Shown piece by piece: positions 9,201 to 21,389 of a stretch of 64,000 nt of DNA; within the stretch, counting starts at the first letter, position 1, and each line of letters starts with the position of its first letter. The notes beneath the pieces were generated by a model that was not told the DNA's origin, searched no databases, and saw only the letters and a list, made by a program, of their open reading frames with translations. The position numbers and the translations under genes were made by a program. The DNA comes from Dermanyssus gallinae (Eukaryota > Arthropoda > Arachnida > Mesostigmata > Dermanyssidae), in contig QVRM01005943.1 in NCBI GenBank assembly GCA_003439945.1, positions 1 to 64,000 on the forward strand, written 5' to 3'.

Positions 9201-12200
9201 GCTTTCTTAATTCTAGCAAAGAGGCACAATTGCCATCTGGGCTGTAATATTAAGCGTGACGTGCTAGGGTCGCTTAAATTTGCTGCTTGCCGCCTGCGGC
9301 AGCCTTCCGACCAGTGCGTTCTTCCTTTTTTCTTCCTTCTTGGACCTTCTGGCAAAAATGTCTGTGTTTACTCGAAGGCAGCCATGCTGTAGACTACATC
9401 TGTCCAGGAGTTTCATTAACTGGCGGCATTCAGGAAAGCAAAATTGTCTTGGGTCTGCTGAACGCTCCAACAATAACTCTGCAATCAATTTCAGACTATT
9501 AGGTGAGTCCTGAGGAACAACCTGTTAGGTTCACATATGATCTCCGTTACAGAATCCTTTAAACCGATTCTTGTTCGCGTCTCTTCTGTGCATCTTTAAA
9601 CAAAGAGGGCGCACGTAGCATACATACTGGCGGTGAGTTATGTCAATTATTACCCACCTACTGGGTGCTAATAAGAAAATGGTTTGGTTGAAAAGTTCCT
9701 TACTTATATAAAATTAGTTTATATACCCTCTTTTTGTGTAAGTCCTTAAAGAGGCAATGGTGCTATTACATTTTCTTCTAACATCGTGTTTGTAGAGCTT
9801 AGAACAATTTAGCCTAGACATAGCTTAAATCCTACGAATGACCTGTCGCAATTTTTCGCGAGTTTGCAGATATTATTGCCTAGTTGTTTCCGGATCATCT
9901 GAAAATGGAGAACTACTAGCATATTTTGAGCAATCCATTGTTGCACTTGCAATAGACTTATTGTCCCCCATTAAAAAACTCAGCCAACATTTACGGACAC
10001 AGAACCGCTCTCGCATTGCTTTATAAGATCGACCCCAAAGCGTTTTCGGAACGAAGGAATAAGTATTGTGTTACTTTGATAGCTGGCAACCCAAAAGTTT
10101 CTTGTGCGCTAGACAAATATACTCCGTTGCTTTGATGTTTTTCTCTTAATAAAACATTTCGCACATTCCAATGGCTTAGCAGTCACTTAGGTCGTATCAA
10201 AATAAATGAAGAAAAATAAACAGTAGATGATTATTACAGTAGGTTGTTAGTTGCTGAATAATGTGAGACTACACACGTAGTCACCTGGACGAAGAAGTGG
10301 CTAAGTATTAGAAGACATAAATGGAGGAAAATATGGTGTATGAGGAACACCCTGCATTTTAAAGCCTTTTCCATTGCTGGCTCTACGAGCGTTTAACGGA
10401 CGAACGGATCAATATAATTGAAAAATGTGCAAACGATACATACGACATAGTTTAGAAAAGCTGTCGTAGTTGGAATACTTTTTTTCAGTTCGGAGACTTA
10501 CTTCTAACCGGAATATAGTATCCGCCATAGACCCAATGTAAGAGAGCCAATTTAGAAGCGAGAGTCCACACACCGAGAGATGTAGGCAAAACATGATTGT
10601 AAAAACTCTTCTGCAAAAACGTGCAGTACAGCCGAATTAGTGTGAGCTATATAGCTTTTATGGAGAGACTTAGTCAGACCAGCCAGCCAGCCAGTAGTCA
10701 GGACAGCACCGTGACCGGAGAGAGAGAATAACAGTCTATTAATAATCGATCTATGGCGTTTTTATTCACCCTGCTTGACCGTGCATTCACGAATCTCTGA
10801 TTCTCTGCAGAAAAGTTGAAAAAACCGAACCCCCCTCGTGCTTGAGTCTTCCAACAATTGTCACTGCACTTCATCGTTGCACTTGAGTGAGATTTACTGC
10901 AGGAGGGAGGAAAGTAGTCGCCCGTTTCCTTCGGCCAGCTGCCGACGTGACTCGCTTTCCCAGCTCGCCAGAAACGCTATGTGAAGTCGCAGTTTGCTAC
11001 TTCGCTACTACCCCAGTCGTCGATAGCTACTTAGTCTGTCCGATTCCTGTATACTTGCTTCTCAACTTGCGTTTTTAAGCCCGCGTGCAGAGTATGCCCT
11101 CCTACTTGTCTGTTACATCCGACGACGTGCAACACTCATGCGGCGTTCCAGGTTAATATACGCTCTTCCACCACGCTGTCCACACGCTGTGCAAGTCACG
11201 CAGGACCAGGTCAGAGATTTTACCTGTTCGACAGCTTGAGGTTCCTGCAATAAGTTTCTTTCATTGTAAAAAATAAATAAATTAAGTTAGTAAAAAAAGA
11301 CCCGTTTCATTAATATTTATTCTTAGTAACTTTGAAAAGCCGCCGTAATTTAAGAGTAGCACGCAAGATGCAGAGTTCATTCGAATTGTCTAGGCGAGAT
11401 CTGCGTAAACTAGCCTTGACACACTTTAGAGCTTGCTTGTGACCTAGCTGTGCCCTGTCAAGTCTCACACGGAGCGCATTTGCATTTCTTAACGATATAG
11501 TGGCATATGTACTGATGGAGCACGTAAATATATGTCGTAGTATATGGGGATTTTTGTCATTTGTACGTCGACGTAAACATGTATACTCTCTAGATTCATC
11601 AAACAACAGAAAAACGTCATAAAAAAAAATTTAAACGACGAAACTTAACAAAACGAGCAGCTTGGCGAGAACAGCAGGCTGTAGCAGAAAGCATGCGTGG
11701 AAACATGTAGTGAGAGCTAGAGTTCAAACAAGTCCTGTCCAGTGTCTGATGGATTCGCGGGCCAGTTCAGCTCAGCAACGTGCATATCTTTTAGGTTCTT
11801 AATTTTGGGGAAAGTGTACTGAAGGTCCAATGAGGGCATAAATGAGAGCCTAAAATAAATGATGGCTTTTAACGAAAGCAAGGAGGTTAAAGGGTCACTC
11901 ACTGCTTTGATAAAAGATGTTGCACATTAAGCATATGTCTCACTGAAAAGGTATGCGTGTATTGCTATTAGTATTTTGAACTGTATCCCACATAAGAACG
12001 TAACATACGAGCCCCTGTGTGTCATCTACTTTTATAACGTGTTTGGCGATGCGTCTTGAATCGCGCAGCAATACGTATTTTAATCATCAATGTAGTCAAA
12101 TGTGTTGCAGCGATTTGGGTTAGAGTCCGTTTGACCATCCGCAACGTTTGACAAAGTGACGAGGTAAATCATATTTGTTAATTTGATGCAATGGTTAGTG

Positions 12201-13200
12201 TCGTTCAAATATCTAAACAGCAAGTTAACAGCGAGGAAATGCAGCGCCTGTTTGGGGCGCATCGTTGAACTGGGTCAACGAACCCGTGATCACACGCTCA
12301 AAAGGCCCGTATTCACACCTTTACAAAGACAATTGTCTTCTCTAAAGTGATAACACAGCAAAGTTATAGAAACAGAATCAACAAACAGCTGACAAAAATC
12401 AGTCGTTGTGTCGAGAGTATCGCAAGCACAGGACCCAATATCCGACTCCTCAGTTAGACTAGTAACCGACCTTCTTCCAGACTGTGTCAGGATGAATGGG
12501 CTCAACCTCACCCTATCAGACGTGCCACTTATTACTGACGGGAAGAAAGCTCAGATATTTAATTGGGTGAAAAGGTTAAACTCGTCTTCAAGTCGCTCGG
12601 GTCTACTAGGTACATATAGAAGATGATTCCTTTTAAGATTCTGCTTCTCGACAACACGGGTAAACTGCCTGCCCCGTGGGATTTACTTAACGTTAAAATA
12701 TAAATATTTTAGACTACTAAACGCCCCACGTTAAAATAACTTTCTTCCTAACTTAATCTGAGTTTATTAGAGGCAGCTTACAGACAAGCCCTTCTGCCTA
12801 CGCGGTGGTCGCATCAATGTCTAGTGCCTGGCAAAGGGCGTCAATGATACTAGATTCCCCAGCTGTCGAACGGTCACGTACTGTACTAGAGGATTCTAAG
12901 GAACGTATTTTAGCACGCACTGGACAACCCCCTTCTGCGGACCCAATGTCCCAGGCAAGCTACCAAGTGCTCCCGTTATAACACCAGGTCTGGAATTAAG
13001 GCTGATGAAGTTAGTCGTCACGTTCACTGGGGGACAATGGTATACACCCCATTATGAGTTAAAAAAATATATGCGGATTGACAATGTAATATGTATTGAA
13101 ATACCCTCACCATTGAATATATGTATATATATTCAATCTGGCCAGTTCCGCTAATTAGGCTATTTATTAATAGCGGCCTATTTTCGAATCTTTCATTGGT
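9201..13200. other. unassigned sequence, 4 kb
   Basis: No recognised gene or transposon domain. Open frames are mostly under 80 codons, and the longest (11310-11606 minus, 98 codons) has no motif I know. A short CAGC tetranucleotide run lies near 10680. Confidence 0.35.
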
Positions 13201-14344
13201 GAACTTGCCGAGCGAATTAATTTGCGATGATCTCTAGCTTGAGTTTAAGCTGTAAACAAACTCCCCTGTCTATCTGCTCCCCCCTCGTGTTCCAGATAGA
13301 TTTGCCGATTGGCAATAATAATTTGCCGCTATCATCAGCTTCATGTGGTGCCTGTATGTTTGCGAGAAGGACGGGCAAAATGTTTAGGGCAAATCTTTCA
13401 GCGTCGGCCTCGTCGCTCGCGTCTATAGAGATACTCCCTCTCTCTATATATATGTGCATATATATAGGCGACGTCAGTATGTACTCGTACGGCATATACG
13501 GTGGATGTCGGGATCGAGGCGCCGGCGGGTTGCCAGCACCCGGAAAAGGGACAAAGTACAAGGAGAGACAGGCGAAAGTCCGGAACTATTAATTGAAGCA
13601 GTCCCGCCGGTTTTTGCCTGCGCTATTTGGCTCGTCGCCGTTCGCTTCCCTCCTCATTACCGTCGCCGTCGTCACCATGGTCGTCGGTTTTGGGGGCGGC
13701 TTTTCACTGTAGTTCCTCTCGCCGCTTGTCGAATGGCGGACGGCGTCAATGTAATAGTGCGCCTACCTTTTTCTAGGCACAGTTTCCTCCCCTCTGAACA
13801 CGCCCGGTTGTGACGGCCGCCGCTGCTGCTGCCACTCCATTACGTCTATTTCCCGTCTAGTCCTTGTCGCCCCTTCTCCTTTTCCTAAAACCGGAGTAGA
13901 GCGAAACCAATAGATGCCATGGCGTTTGGCGCTTCCTTCACTGGAAGGGCCCGAATAGGGCTATCGAGTCGGTCCCAAGTCCACTTACACAATCGTCCAC
14001 CGCTGACTCGACATGGTTCCGCCCTCTCCCGTTCATCTGACGGTCGCTGTCCAAACGGTGGCCTTTCGCTTGCTTCACGCCGCACCCCCTCCCCTAACGT
14101 TCTTTTATCTATGTTCCATATCATCCTTTCTCCACTTTATGTCTCTACCTAGAAGCCGCCCTTTGGGGGGGAAGCCGCTCTTCCGACTGGCTCTTTGATG
14201 CGGCTGCTAGACCTATAACAGCCCCTTCGTCCTTGCCAATCTTTAACTTTCTTGCCCCTTTTTCGCTAACTATCTTACACTCTCTTCTATTCACTAATCG
14301 CGAATTGTTCCCTAGTTCTCTACTCCTTGAAGAACCTCTCTTTC
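13201..14344. other. GC-richer unassigned segment
   Basis: Overlapping frames of about 110-120 codons are open on both strands at 13217-13813, which argues that composition rather than coding keeps them open. No family recognised. Confidence 0.3.
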
Positions 14345-14450
14345 ACAGAGAGAACCTCTTCTCCGCAGAGAGAACCTTTTCTCCGCAGAGAGAACTTCGT
14401 CTCCGCAGAGAGAACCTCTCGCTCCGCAGAGAGAACCTCTCCTCTTCTTT
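14325..14450 (+). repeat. 20-bp minisatellite
   Basis: CAGAGAGAAC recurs at 14345, 14365, 14385, 14405 and about 14427, giving a 20-bp period with one 21-bp step and a flanking partial unit. Because 20 is not a multiple of three, the array is unlikely to be maintained as protein. Confidence 0.92.
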
Positions 14451-17400
14451 GCAGAGCAGCCTGTTGATTAGGATAGGATTAGCTCTCGACCTGAAGAACT
14501 TCTACTACTGCCACTGCCATGATCACTCCTGCTTCCTCTTTTCCGTTGTCGCCGGTTTGTTGATCTACTAGTGAGCTGCTGCTGGTGTGACGGCCGTTGT
14601 TTCTAGCTGGATCAGCAAACCCCATCGGGAAAACTGACTATGACGGGCGGGCTAGATAGCTGACTTTACTGTTGTCGTCGTGATCGTCGTCCACGACACT
14701 TAAAAAGCCCGTCTGGACGGCCAAAGCGAGAAGAAGACGAATAGACGGGTGGAAAGTCTCCGAGAAGATATCCGAGTAGAGATACCCCGACCGGAAAGCA
14801 GAGACGGAGAGATGAATAAATAGCGCGCGCTGGAAAATCAAACTATCCAATAGGGTAGAAAGAGTCTTAGCAGTAATCCACCCGCTGGCCCGGCATGTGG
14901 CCGCGCGTCAGTGTGTATGTGCATATATATATAAGAGTGTGTTTGTGTATGATTATGAGTGTGTCTTTTTTTCTTAGTTTGATTATTTATTTTTATTTTT
15001 CTTTTGACGCAACGAGCACATGATATTCGGTCTAGCCCGTGGGCAACCTCCGCAGTAATGAGTGTGTCTATGTGTACCTGTGTGCCAATAACTCAATGTC
15101 TTCCCTGAACTTCCTTCCTCGGGTCGGGCGGGCGCAAATTTATCTCTATATAGACTGTTTGTTTATATAGGCTCGGAGGATACGACGGGGCCTAAGCTTG
15201 GATTTAAATGAGGTCGTCGCTGTTGCTGCTTCCGCTGCCGCCGACGCCACTTCTCCTCCACCCCTACTCCTGCCGCCGCGGTCGATGCCGACCTCAAGAC
15301 ATAGTTGCGGGTGACTATTTGAGAGCACTTCACGCCGCTATTCGTGGAGTCCATCTGGCTGACTGCAGTACTGGATATTGCTTCTGCTTCTGCAACAGCA
15401 GCAGCGGGCAGCAGCAGCACAGCACCAGCACCGACTTCGCCTAAGACTGCTAGGCTGCGATGCATGCAAACATAGAGACAGCGATGTGAGTCCAACGTGA
15501 ACGGCGTTCTTGTTGTCCGGTGTCCTACATATATGTGTAGCGTCTGTCGCCAACTAGGCACGGCAGATGAACGACGCCAGCGAGCGAAGCGGCAATACCA
15601 GCCGACGACGACGACGAGCCAACGAGGAACGAAACCGTCCACGTACGACGAGGCAAGGCGAACTCGGTGTTGGTGGAATAGGGCAGCAGACGGAATCCGT
15701 CCATTAGCGTGCACGGAACAAAGGTCTGCGACAACGTCCCATCATAATCATCATCGTTATCAGAAGCGCCAGCCGTCAGCCGCTACCGCCAACAGCAGCA
15801 GCTGCTGCTGCTGTAAGAATACCATTGTGAATAGTCTCAGCACGCAGCGCGCGCGTGCAGCACGCCTGCACGCCCGAGCGACCGGACTCGCTTTCCGGAC
15901 TCGGCGGCACTTGAATAGAATGCTGGAGGATGGTGGTTGGGCATACGGCGATAAATCATTGTTAGATGATGAAAGACGAATGAGCAGCAGCGAAATGAAC
16001 GACCCCCGTTGACCCCCATTAGAGCTGCTGCTGCGGCAGGGACGTCTTCCACAGACCGTTCGCGTTACAAAGCGTAGTGAGTGAACTAGACAACGTCGGC
16101 ACCTGGGACGACGACGACGACGATCATCGCTGATGATGAGAATGCCAACGCAGTAGCAAGAACAATGACATAGAACTATGCAGCAATTCTGGAGCGGGCA
16201 AATGATCGTAATGTGATACAGCTCTATCACGGCAGGAGGAGGGAAGTCGGGAAAAGTCGGGAAATCATGGTCCTATTCATCAACGCCGCATTGACGTAAG
16301 CAGGGTGCGTTCCCTCTGTCACGTAGCAGTCACACAGACCTACATGCATACATAATAACATAATAATATGTAATACCATACATACGCACGTCAATCGACA
16401 ATAAATCTGCGCAGTAGACGTAGCGTGAGTGTTCTGACGACTAGTTTAAGCCAGACACTCACCCGTTCAGTTTTTTGGAACGGCAAACATGTGATTATGT
16501 TACTTCGCTGCACTTATCAGTGGCCTAGTTAGTTCTCCATTTGTACTTGTAAACATGCTATCACGTTGTCTCATCATTGGCACACCACGTCCGTATTTAT
16601 CTGTGTTGGCTTTACTAAACTAAGCTTTTATATTTGCTCACCGGTCTAGAGCACGTAGTTGTGAGGGTGTTCAGCGAAGATTTCGGAAAATGCTCTGTAG
16701 AAGATGTGAAATGGAGCCGAATGCTGTTAACCTTCTGTCGTTGTGCATTTTATTGCAGAATAACGACGTCCAGGTATCTATAGGATTTATATCTATCTTT
16801 CTACGATACTATCACACCTTGTGAGCACAAATCTTATCGACTGCTTCTTTGGTGTGCAAGTGAACAATTCTAAGTGCCAAATAATGCTTACACCTGAACG
16901 TATTGCAAATATTGAAAGCATCAACACTACGGTTTTCAGCGTGTAGCCAGATAATTACATGACGTCACGCCGCATGCTTGTATTACCTTCTGAGTAATTC
17001 CGCACAAATCTTGGAAGAACGTTGGAACCCCTACTCCAGATAATGACACTAAGTCCTAATTGACGTCTGATTTTAAATGAACCCAATTACCTATATCTAG
17101 CTACGTGGTCTTCTTGGTCTCTAGATGATTCGGCGGATCATATTCATATCCCTGGCGTTAAAAGTTTTATCCATAGTCGCGCTGTAAATTATTGACCATT
17201 TTAGCTCCCTGGGCGCGGAAGTTGTTGTTAAATCTCGAATCTAAAAGTCCAACATTGCATCCAAAGGCTACGTATACAATATTATAGAATAATATAGGTT
17301 GCTTTCTTTCTGAACCTTTGAGCGACGCGAACAACCTCTGCAAACTGCCTTTGCTGTCTAGGCAGCGCGCATACGCACCTTATTAACAGCATAATACACG

Positions 17401-18035
17401 TAATTAGAAACTAAAAGCTACTTGGACAAGGAACCTGTTGAGCGTCCACCATGATCTTTGGAGCTCCCGACTTATATTTTATCGGGCTACTCGGGTGTGT
17501 AGGAGGTGCGCCTGTCACATGCAAGACCGCCCGGAGATTAAAGACACTAAAAGTATCCAGGTATTTAATCTTTTGTCGGACTTGTTCAACTTTATTTTCT
17601 CATTCTGAGACAAAACTTTCGAATAGAACTGTAAGCGGCGTCTTCAACCTCAATCAAATCATTTCAACAATAAATGCGCAGCCAGTCATGGGGTGCACAA
17701 TGCGACCCTTTGTCCACATTGATATAAAAAGTATCGCTTTATGTGTAAAGTTAGCCCAAGGGAGGTGTCCCCATAATCTGTCAAGCCCATACATCAGTCA
17801 TTAATCTCGAGGTAGAATAGTGCTACTGCCGTCGGGACGAACAGTCGCTGGACGCCGATTTGTGACGGACACATTAAAGTGAATGTATACACATACGCTA
17901 GCATTTCGACTTCTCTATCGAATGAATCACTCGTGTGACTTCTAGCGGCTCACTAAACAGTTATTCAATTACAAAAATTGCTCGAAAGAGCCTCCTCCTG
18001 CCATCGTATAGGTTCGGTGGCGGTTGCACATGTTT
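14451..18035. other. unassigned sequence with a GC- and CAG-rich part
   Basis: 15150-16100 is rich in CAG/CTG and CGA/TCG triplets, and long overlapping frames occur on both strands (171 codons at 15497-16012 plus, 156 codons at 15760-16230 minus). None resembles a known protein. It could be an untranslated exon or promoter region. The rest is AT richer and featureless. Confidence 0.3.
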
Positions 18036-18039
18036 CGCT

Positions 18040-18470
18040 AGACGCATTTACGCGGCTTCAGCGTTTATTCTATCGATCAGCTTCTCAGGCGAGTCAACAG
18101 GGATCGCGTAAACAAGACTCTTTGGGTGACCACAAAAGAAAAAGTCGAAGCTTGAAAGGTCGGGAGAATGCACCGGGCCCGTCCCGACAAATCAACCAAT
18201 TCCGGGAGGTCGCGTTTAGATAGGCCCGCACAGCAACGGTGTTGTGTGGTAGCGCTCCGTCGTGTTGGAACCACAAACTTGAATAAATATCTTGTGGAAC
18301 TGGTGCCAACAGTTCTGGCAATGTTTTAACAATAAAATGTGTGCTACGCTTCTCCTCCTAATCTGTCGGGAAGTATGTGAGGACCTATATTATTGTTATT
18401 CACTATGCCAGCCAACACGTTCAGGAAGATGCGAACCTGGTGTGAATGCGGGCGTGTCAGGCGCGCGCTT
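18040..18470 (-). pseudogene. Tc1/mariner-type DDE transposase fragment 1
   Basis: Conceptual minus-strand translation, over several frames, gives an ordered series. First comes IGPHILPDRLGGE-like sequence, then KTLPELLAPVPQD, then WFQHDGALPHNT (the second catalytic aspartate), then in another frame HSPDLSSFDFFF (third aspartate region), and finally VDSPEKLIDRINAE. This matches, in order, the C-terminal catalytic half of a transposase family common in arthropods. At least two frameshifts and the absence of the N-terminal DNA-binding part make it a dead fragment. Family membership is by pattern memory, not alignment. Confidence 0.62.
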
Positions 18471-18624
18471 TCCCTGGCCCACCAACGAGAATTATGTGCA
18501 TTATACATACCCTCTTAGGCAAACAAAGCCTCGTCCGTTAAGAGCACAAGTGCCAGAAACTCCACATTGATTTGTGTCCTGCTGAAGAGACCAGCGACAG
18601 TACGCGACATGATATCTATAAGAT

Positions 18625-18734
18625 GACTGGGACTCTCGCATGTTTCCCGATAGGAAGACTGGGACGCTCGCATATTTCTCGATAGGAAGACTGGGACGCT
18701 CGCATATTTCCCGATAGAAAGACTGGGACTCTCG
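18625..18734. repeat. 32-bp tandem repeat, about 3.4 units
   Basis: GACTGGGA starts at 18625, 18657, 18689 and 18721, an exact 32-bp period. Units differ by only a few bases. Confidence 0.95.
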
Positions 18735-18879
18735 TAATCGCTCCAAAGTTAAACTTTTCCCCTCCCCCGCCCCATTGAAAAAAAGTTTATCTCGCCGAGT
18801 TGTACCAAACCCCAGAGTATATCTATTTCTTAAATACCCCGTCTTTGTTTTTTAGGCACGCCCGCGACCTTTAGGATGC

Positions 18880-19080
18880 TCGTTGCAGATATGAGACGTC
18901 ATAAAACCTTCTACGCCAAACAGCCCATGGGGTTAAAATGGGGGCTCCGCAGCGGCCACTCCGATTTGTCAAAACAATCACGAAAATGCTTCTTGAACCA
19001 CTCTTGCACCGTTCTGCGTTCGTGAAAGTGGACTTTGTTAAAACAACCAAGGTCAGTCCTGGAAGTGCCTTTGCGCCATG
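18880..19080 (-). pseudogene. Tc1/mariner-type transposase fragment 2
   Basis: One minus-strand frame reads VHFHERRTVQEWFKKHF, then EWPLRSPHFNPMGCLA, followed by stops. The pattern V-Q-W-F-H and WP-SPD-NP is the interval around the last catalytic residue of Tc1/mariner-type transposases. The acidic residue of SPD is replaced by histidine, so the fragment is inactive. It is not clearly the same family as the 18.0-18.5 kb fragment. Confidence 0.5.
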
Positions 19081-19199
19081 AAAAGTACAAAGACCTCTAA
19101 AATACTCTAACGATAAAACTCAACTGTCACAATTTGGCTGGTCGATTGAAATTAATGGAGTTGTACCGACCTGCCTACCACTTCTCCGCAAAAACCATT

Positions 19200-21070
19200 T
19201 TAAGGCTTTATTTGACAATTAAAGCTCTCTAGCGAGCCGCCTTTAGTATGGACGGGGGTTTCTTCTAATGCGTGAAGGCACTCGTTCAAAATGTTTTGAC
19301 TGTTGATTTGCAACCAAAGATTGATTCTAGCCTTAGCACTTGTTAGCTTCTCTATTAACAAATTTCTGGTATCACTCTCAATCAGGATGCATGTATCATC
19401 CACGAACTGAACAATTTTCACACCACTGCGAAATTAGTGTAGATCGTTAATGTGTATTTTAAACAGTGGTGGTCCCAAAACAGAACCCTGAGGTACGCCA
19501 TGATGAACAAAAGCAGATATACTCAAACATTCTTTATACTTTGTACGCTGCGTCGTACAACTATTTCCTTGGGGCATATTCTAATTATACTTTGAACTGA
19601 TTTAGTTAAATGTGTCGCAGCAGTATTTGGATCAGATATATTATAATAAGAAGACTAGTAAGTTGTATGTTATATATCACTAACATCTTCAAGACTATAT
19701 ATAAATTTTGTTTCGATGCTTTTAACTTTCGGTCCGGTTATTCCGGGAATCGAGATTGCAAGGTCAGCATGATCGGGTCTATCTATACATTTTATATCGG
19801 GAGCATTTAAGTTTAAAAAACTATGGAACATCTGCTCGGTAGCTAAATCTGATTCTATTCATGTAGTACTTTTAAAACATAACTCATACCCCTGAGTCGC
19901 TATTATATCTAAATACTTGCCTGCATATACATCGTCTGCCAGAATGTTTATGTTCATGTCGCTTAGTATGAATCTATTAGTACTCCCACTACTAGTCTTG
20001 GAAATTTGTTAAATATCTATTTCTAAGAATTTATTAATATCGGAGGCAACTCTATAAGGAGATCAGTATATTGAATTAATCTCCAATATTCCAAAAGTAG
20101 TGTTAATTCTGACTCGAACCCACTCGCAGTTAGTTACCGCACTGGCTGCATAATCAACAAACTTATAGTCGTTGTATATGCAGATCGCCGTCTTACTTGC
20201 TTTATTTTTTGTGAAAAACTATAAAAATGCAAAATAATTCAAGATATTATATAGCTCCTTCCTATGCTCCTTCATCCGTATTTCACTTACACAAATAATA
20301 CCAAAATTACCACCGGCATTTTGAATCTCGGCTTCAACACTCGGTTCCTTTTTTTAAACTTTGCATATTTAATAAAATTAATGTTAGTGCATGGTGACAA
20401 AGCGGATCAACATTTCCACTGTCCATCATCAGCTGTTTTTCTGCCATTGGCACCTTAACACGCCTTCGTTGTGTTTACATTGAGTCTTAAACTGCGTTGA
20501 TGCACTCTAATTCTCTGATTTGTAACCTGTTTGCAGTATTACAGCCAGGTTTCTTGTGATTGGTTTGGCATACTGCCACTTCGTGTTTTTCTTACGGTTA
20601 TTTGCTCTTTTAAGTAATTCACTAACATAATCATACAGGCGAATACTTCGACTCTGGTTGATTCGTCTCTAATCCCAAAATCGGTCATATTTATAGATTG
20701 TTTCCTAATTGTTCAGAATGCCTCCCTAGTGGGTCGAATGAAACTGAACATTTATACAAGCATTTGAATTTTTGTTTACCATGTGAACAAGAACTAGACT
20801 AATATCACATTGGCGTACTCATTACACTTGGGTTTTGCTGTTTTTGATTTTCTTTCTCATTATCTGGGATTCTGTAGATTTGTTTCTTGATTTCGTATAT
20901 TGCTCCAAACTTTGAATCTCGTGCTCGAGTACAGTGTTTTTTTGTGTGAGAACTTGATTTTCTTCCCTTCGCTGCCAACTTTATTTCTCCATTATTGGGA
21001 TTCTTTTCGTATCCACTATTACGGTCTCCAACATTTGTTTTATGTATTTCATGTCTTCTCCTTCAGCCAT
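19200..21070 (-). pseudogene. CR1/jockey-like LINE remnant (element B)
   Basis: Order on the minus strand: an ORF1-like start (MAEGEDMKYIKQML at 21070), then a coiled-coil-like piece with LTQKNTVLEHEIQSLEQY near 20940-20880, as in CR1-group ORF1 proteins. A decayed AP-endonuclease domain follows (ICVSEIRM, then ILSDMNINILADDVY at about 19970). Then come reverse transcriptase motif B (HHGVPQGSVLGPPLF at about 19480) and motif C (VQFVDDTCI at about 19405). Only about 400 bases separate the endonuclease end from motif B, so the first half of the RT has been deleted. Many stops and frameshifts are present, and the 3' part beyond 19200 is missing. Confidence 0.65.
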
Positions 21071-21389
21071 GTTGGCAAGACGAGCGTGCTCCTTTAGTGA
21101 GCTAATTGTGAACCAGTGCGGGTGTTCGTGCAGAGAGCTACTGCATCCTATCAAACACCGTGTAGAACACAGACGCATGTGTTACTACATATGTGGATCA
21201 GACTGTCGGCAGGTTTCCTCACTGATACATTAAGAAAAGCTGAGCAGCTGTCTGCACAGTGAGTTCAGGATGGTTTACGGTTCTATCCTGCAGAGTTATG
21301 ACAGGAAAATCGGAAAACTGCTAGTTTTATGATTGATTTGTTAGGGAGCCGAAATTCATCACGATTACTATCGTGTTCGGCTGATAATA

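Noticed and set aside
9360..9515. Possible exon ending at a strong donor (TATTAG|GTGAGT) near 9500
   Set aside because: A donor alone is weak evidence. The acceptor is unclear, the frame choice is arbitrary and no protein similarity was recognised.
15163..16230. Overlapping frames of 150-185 codons in the CAG/CGA-rich block
   Set aside because: Open on both strands, low complexity, no family recognised.
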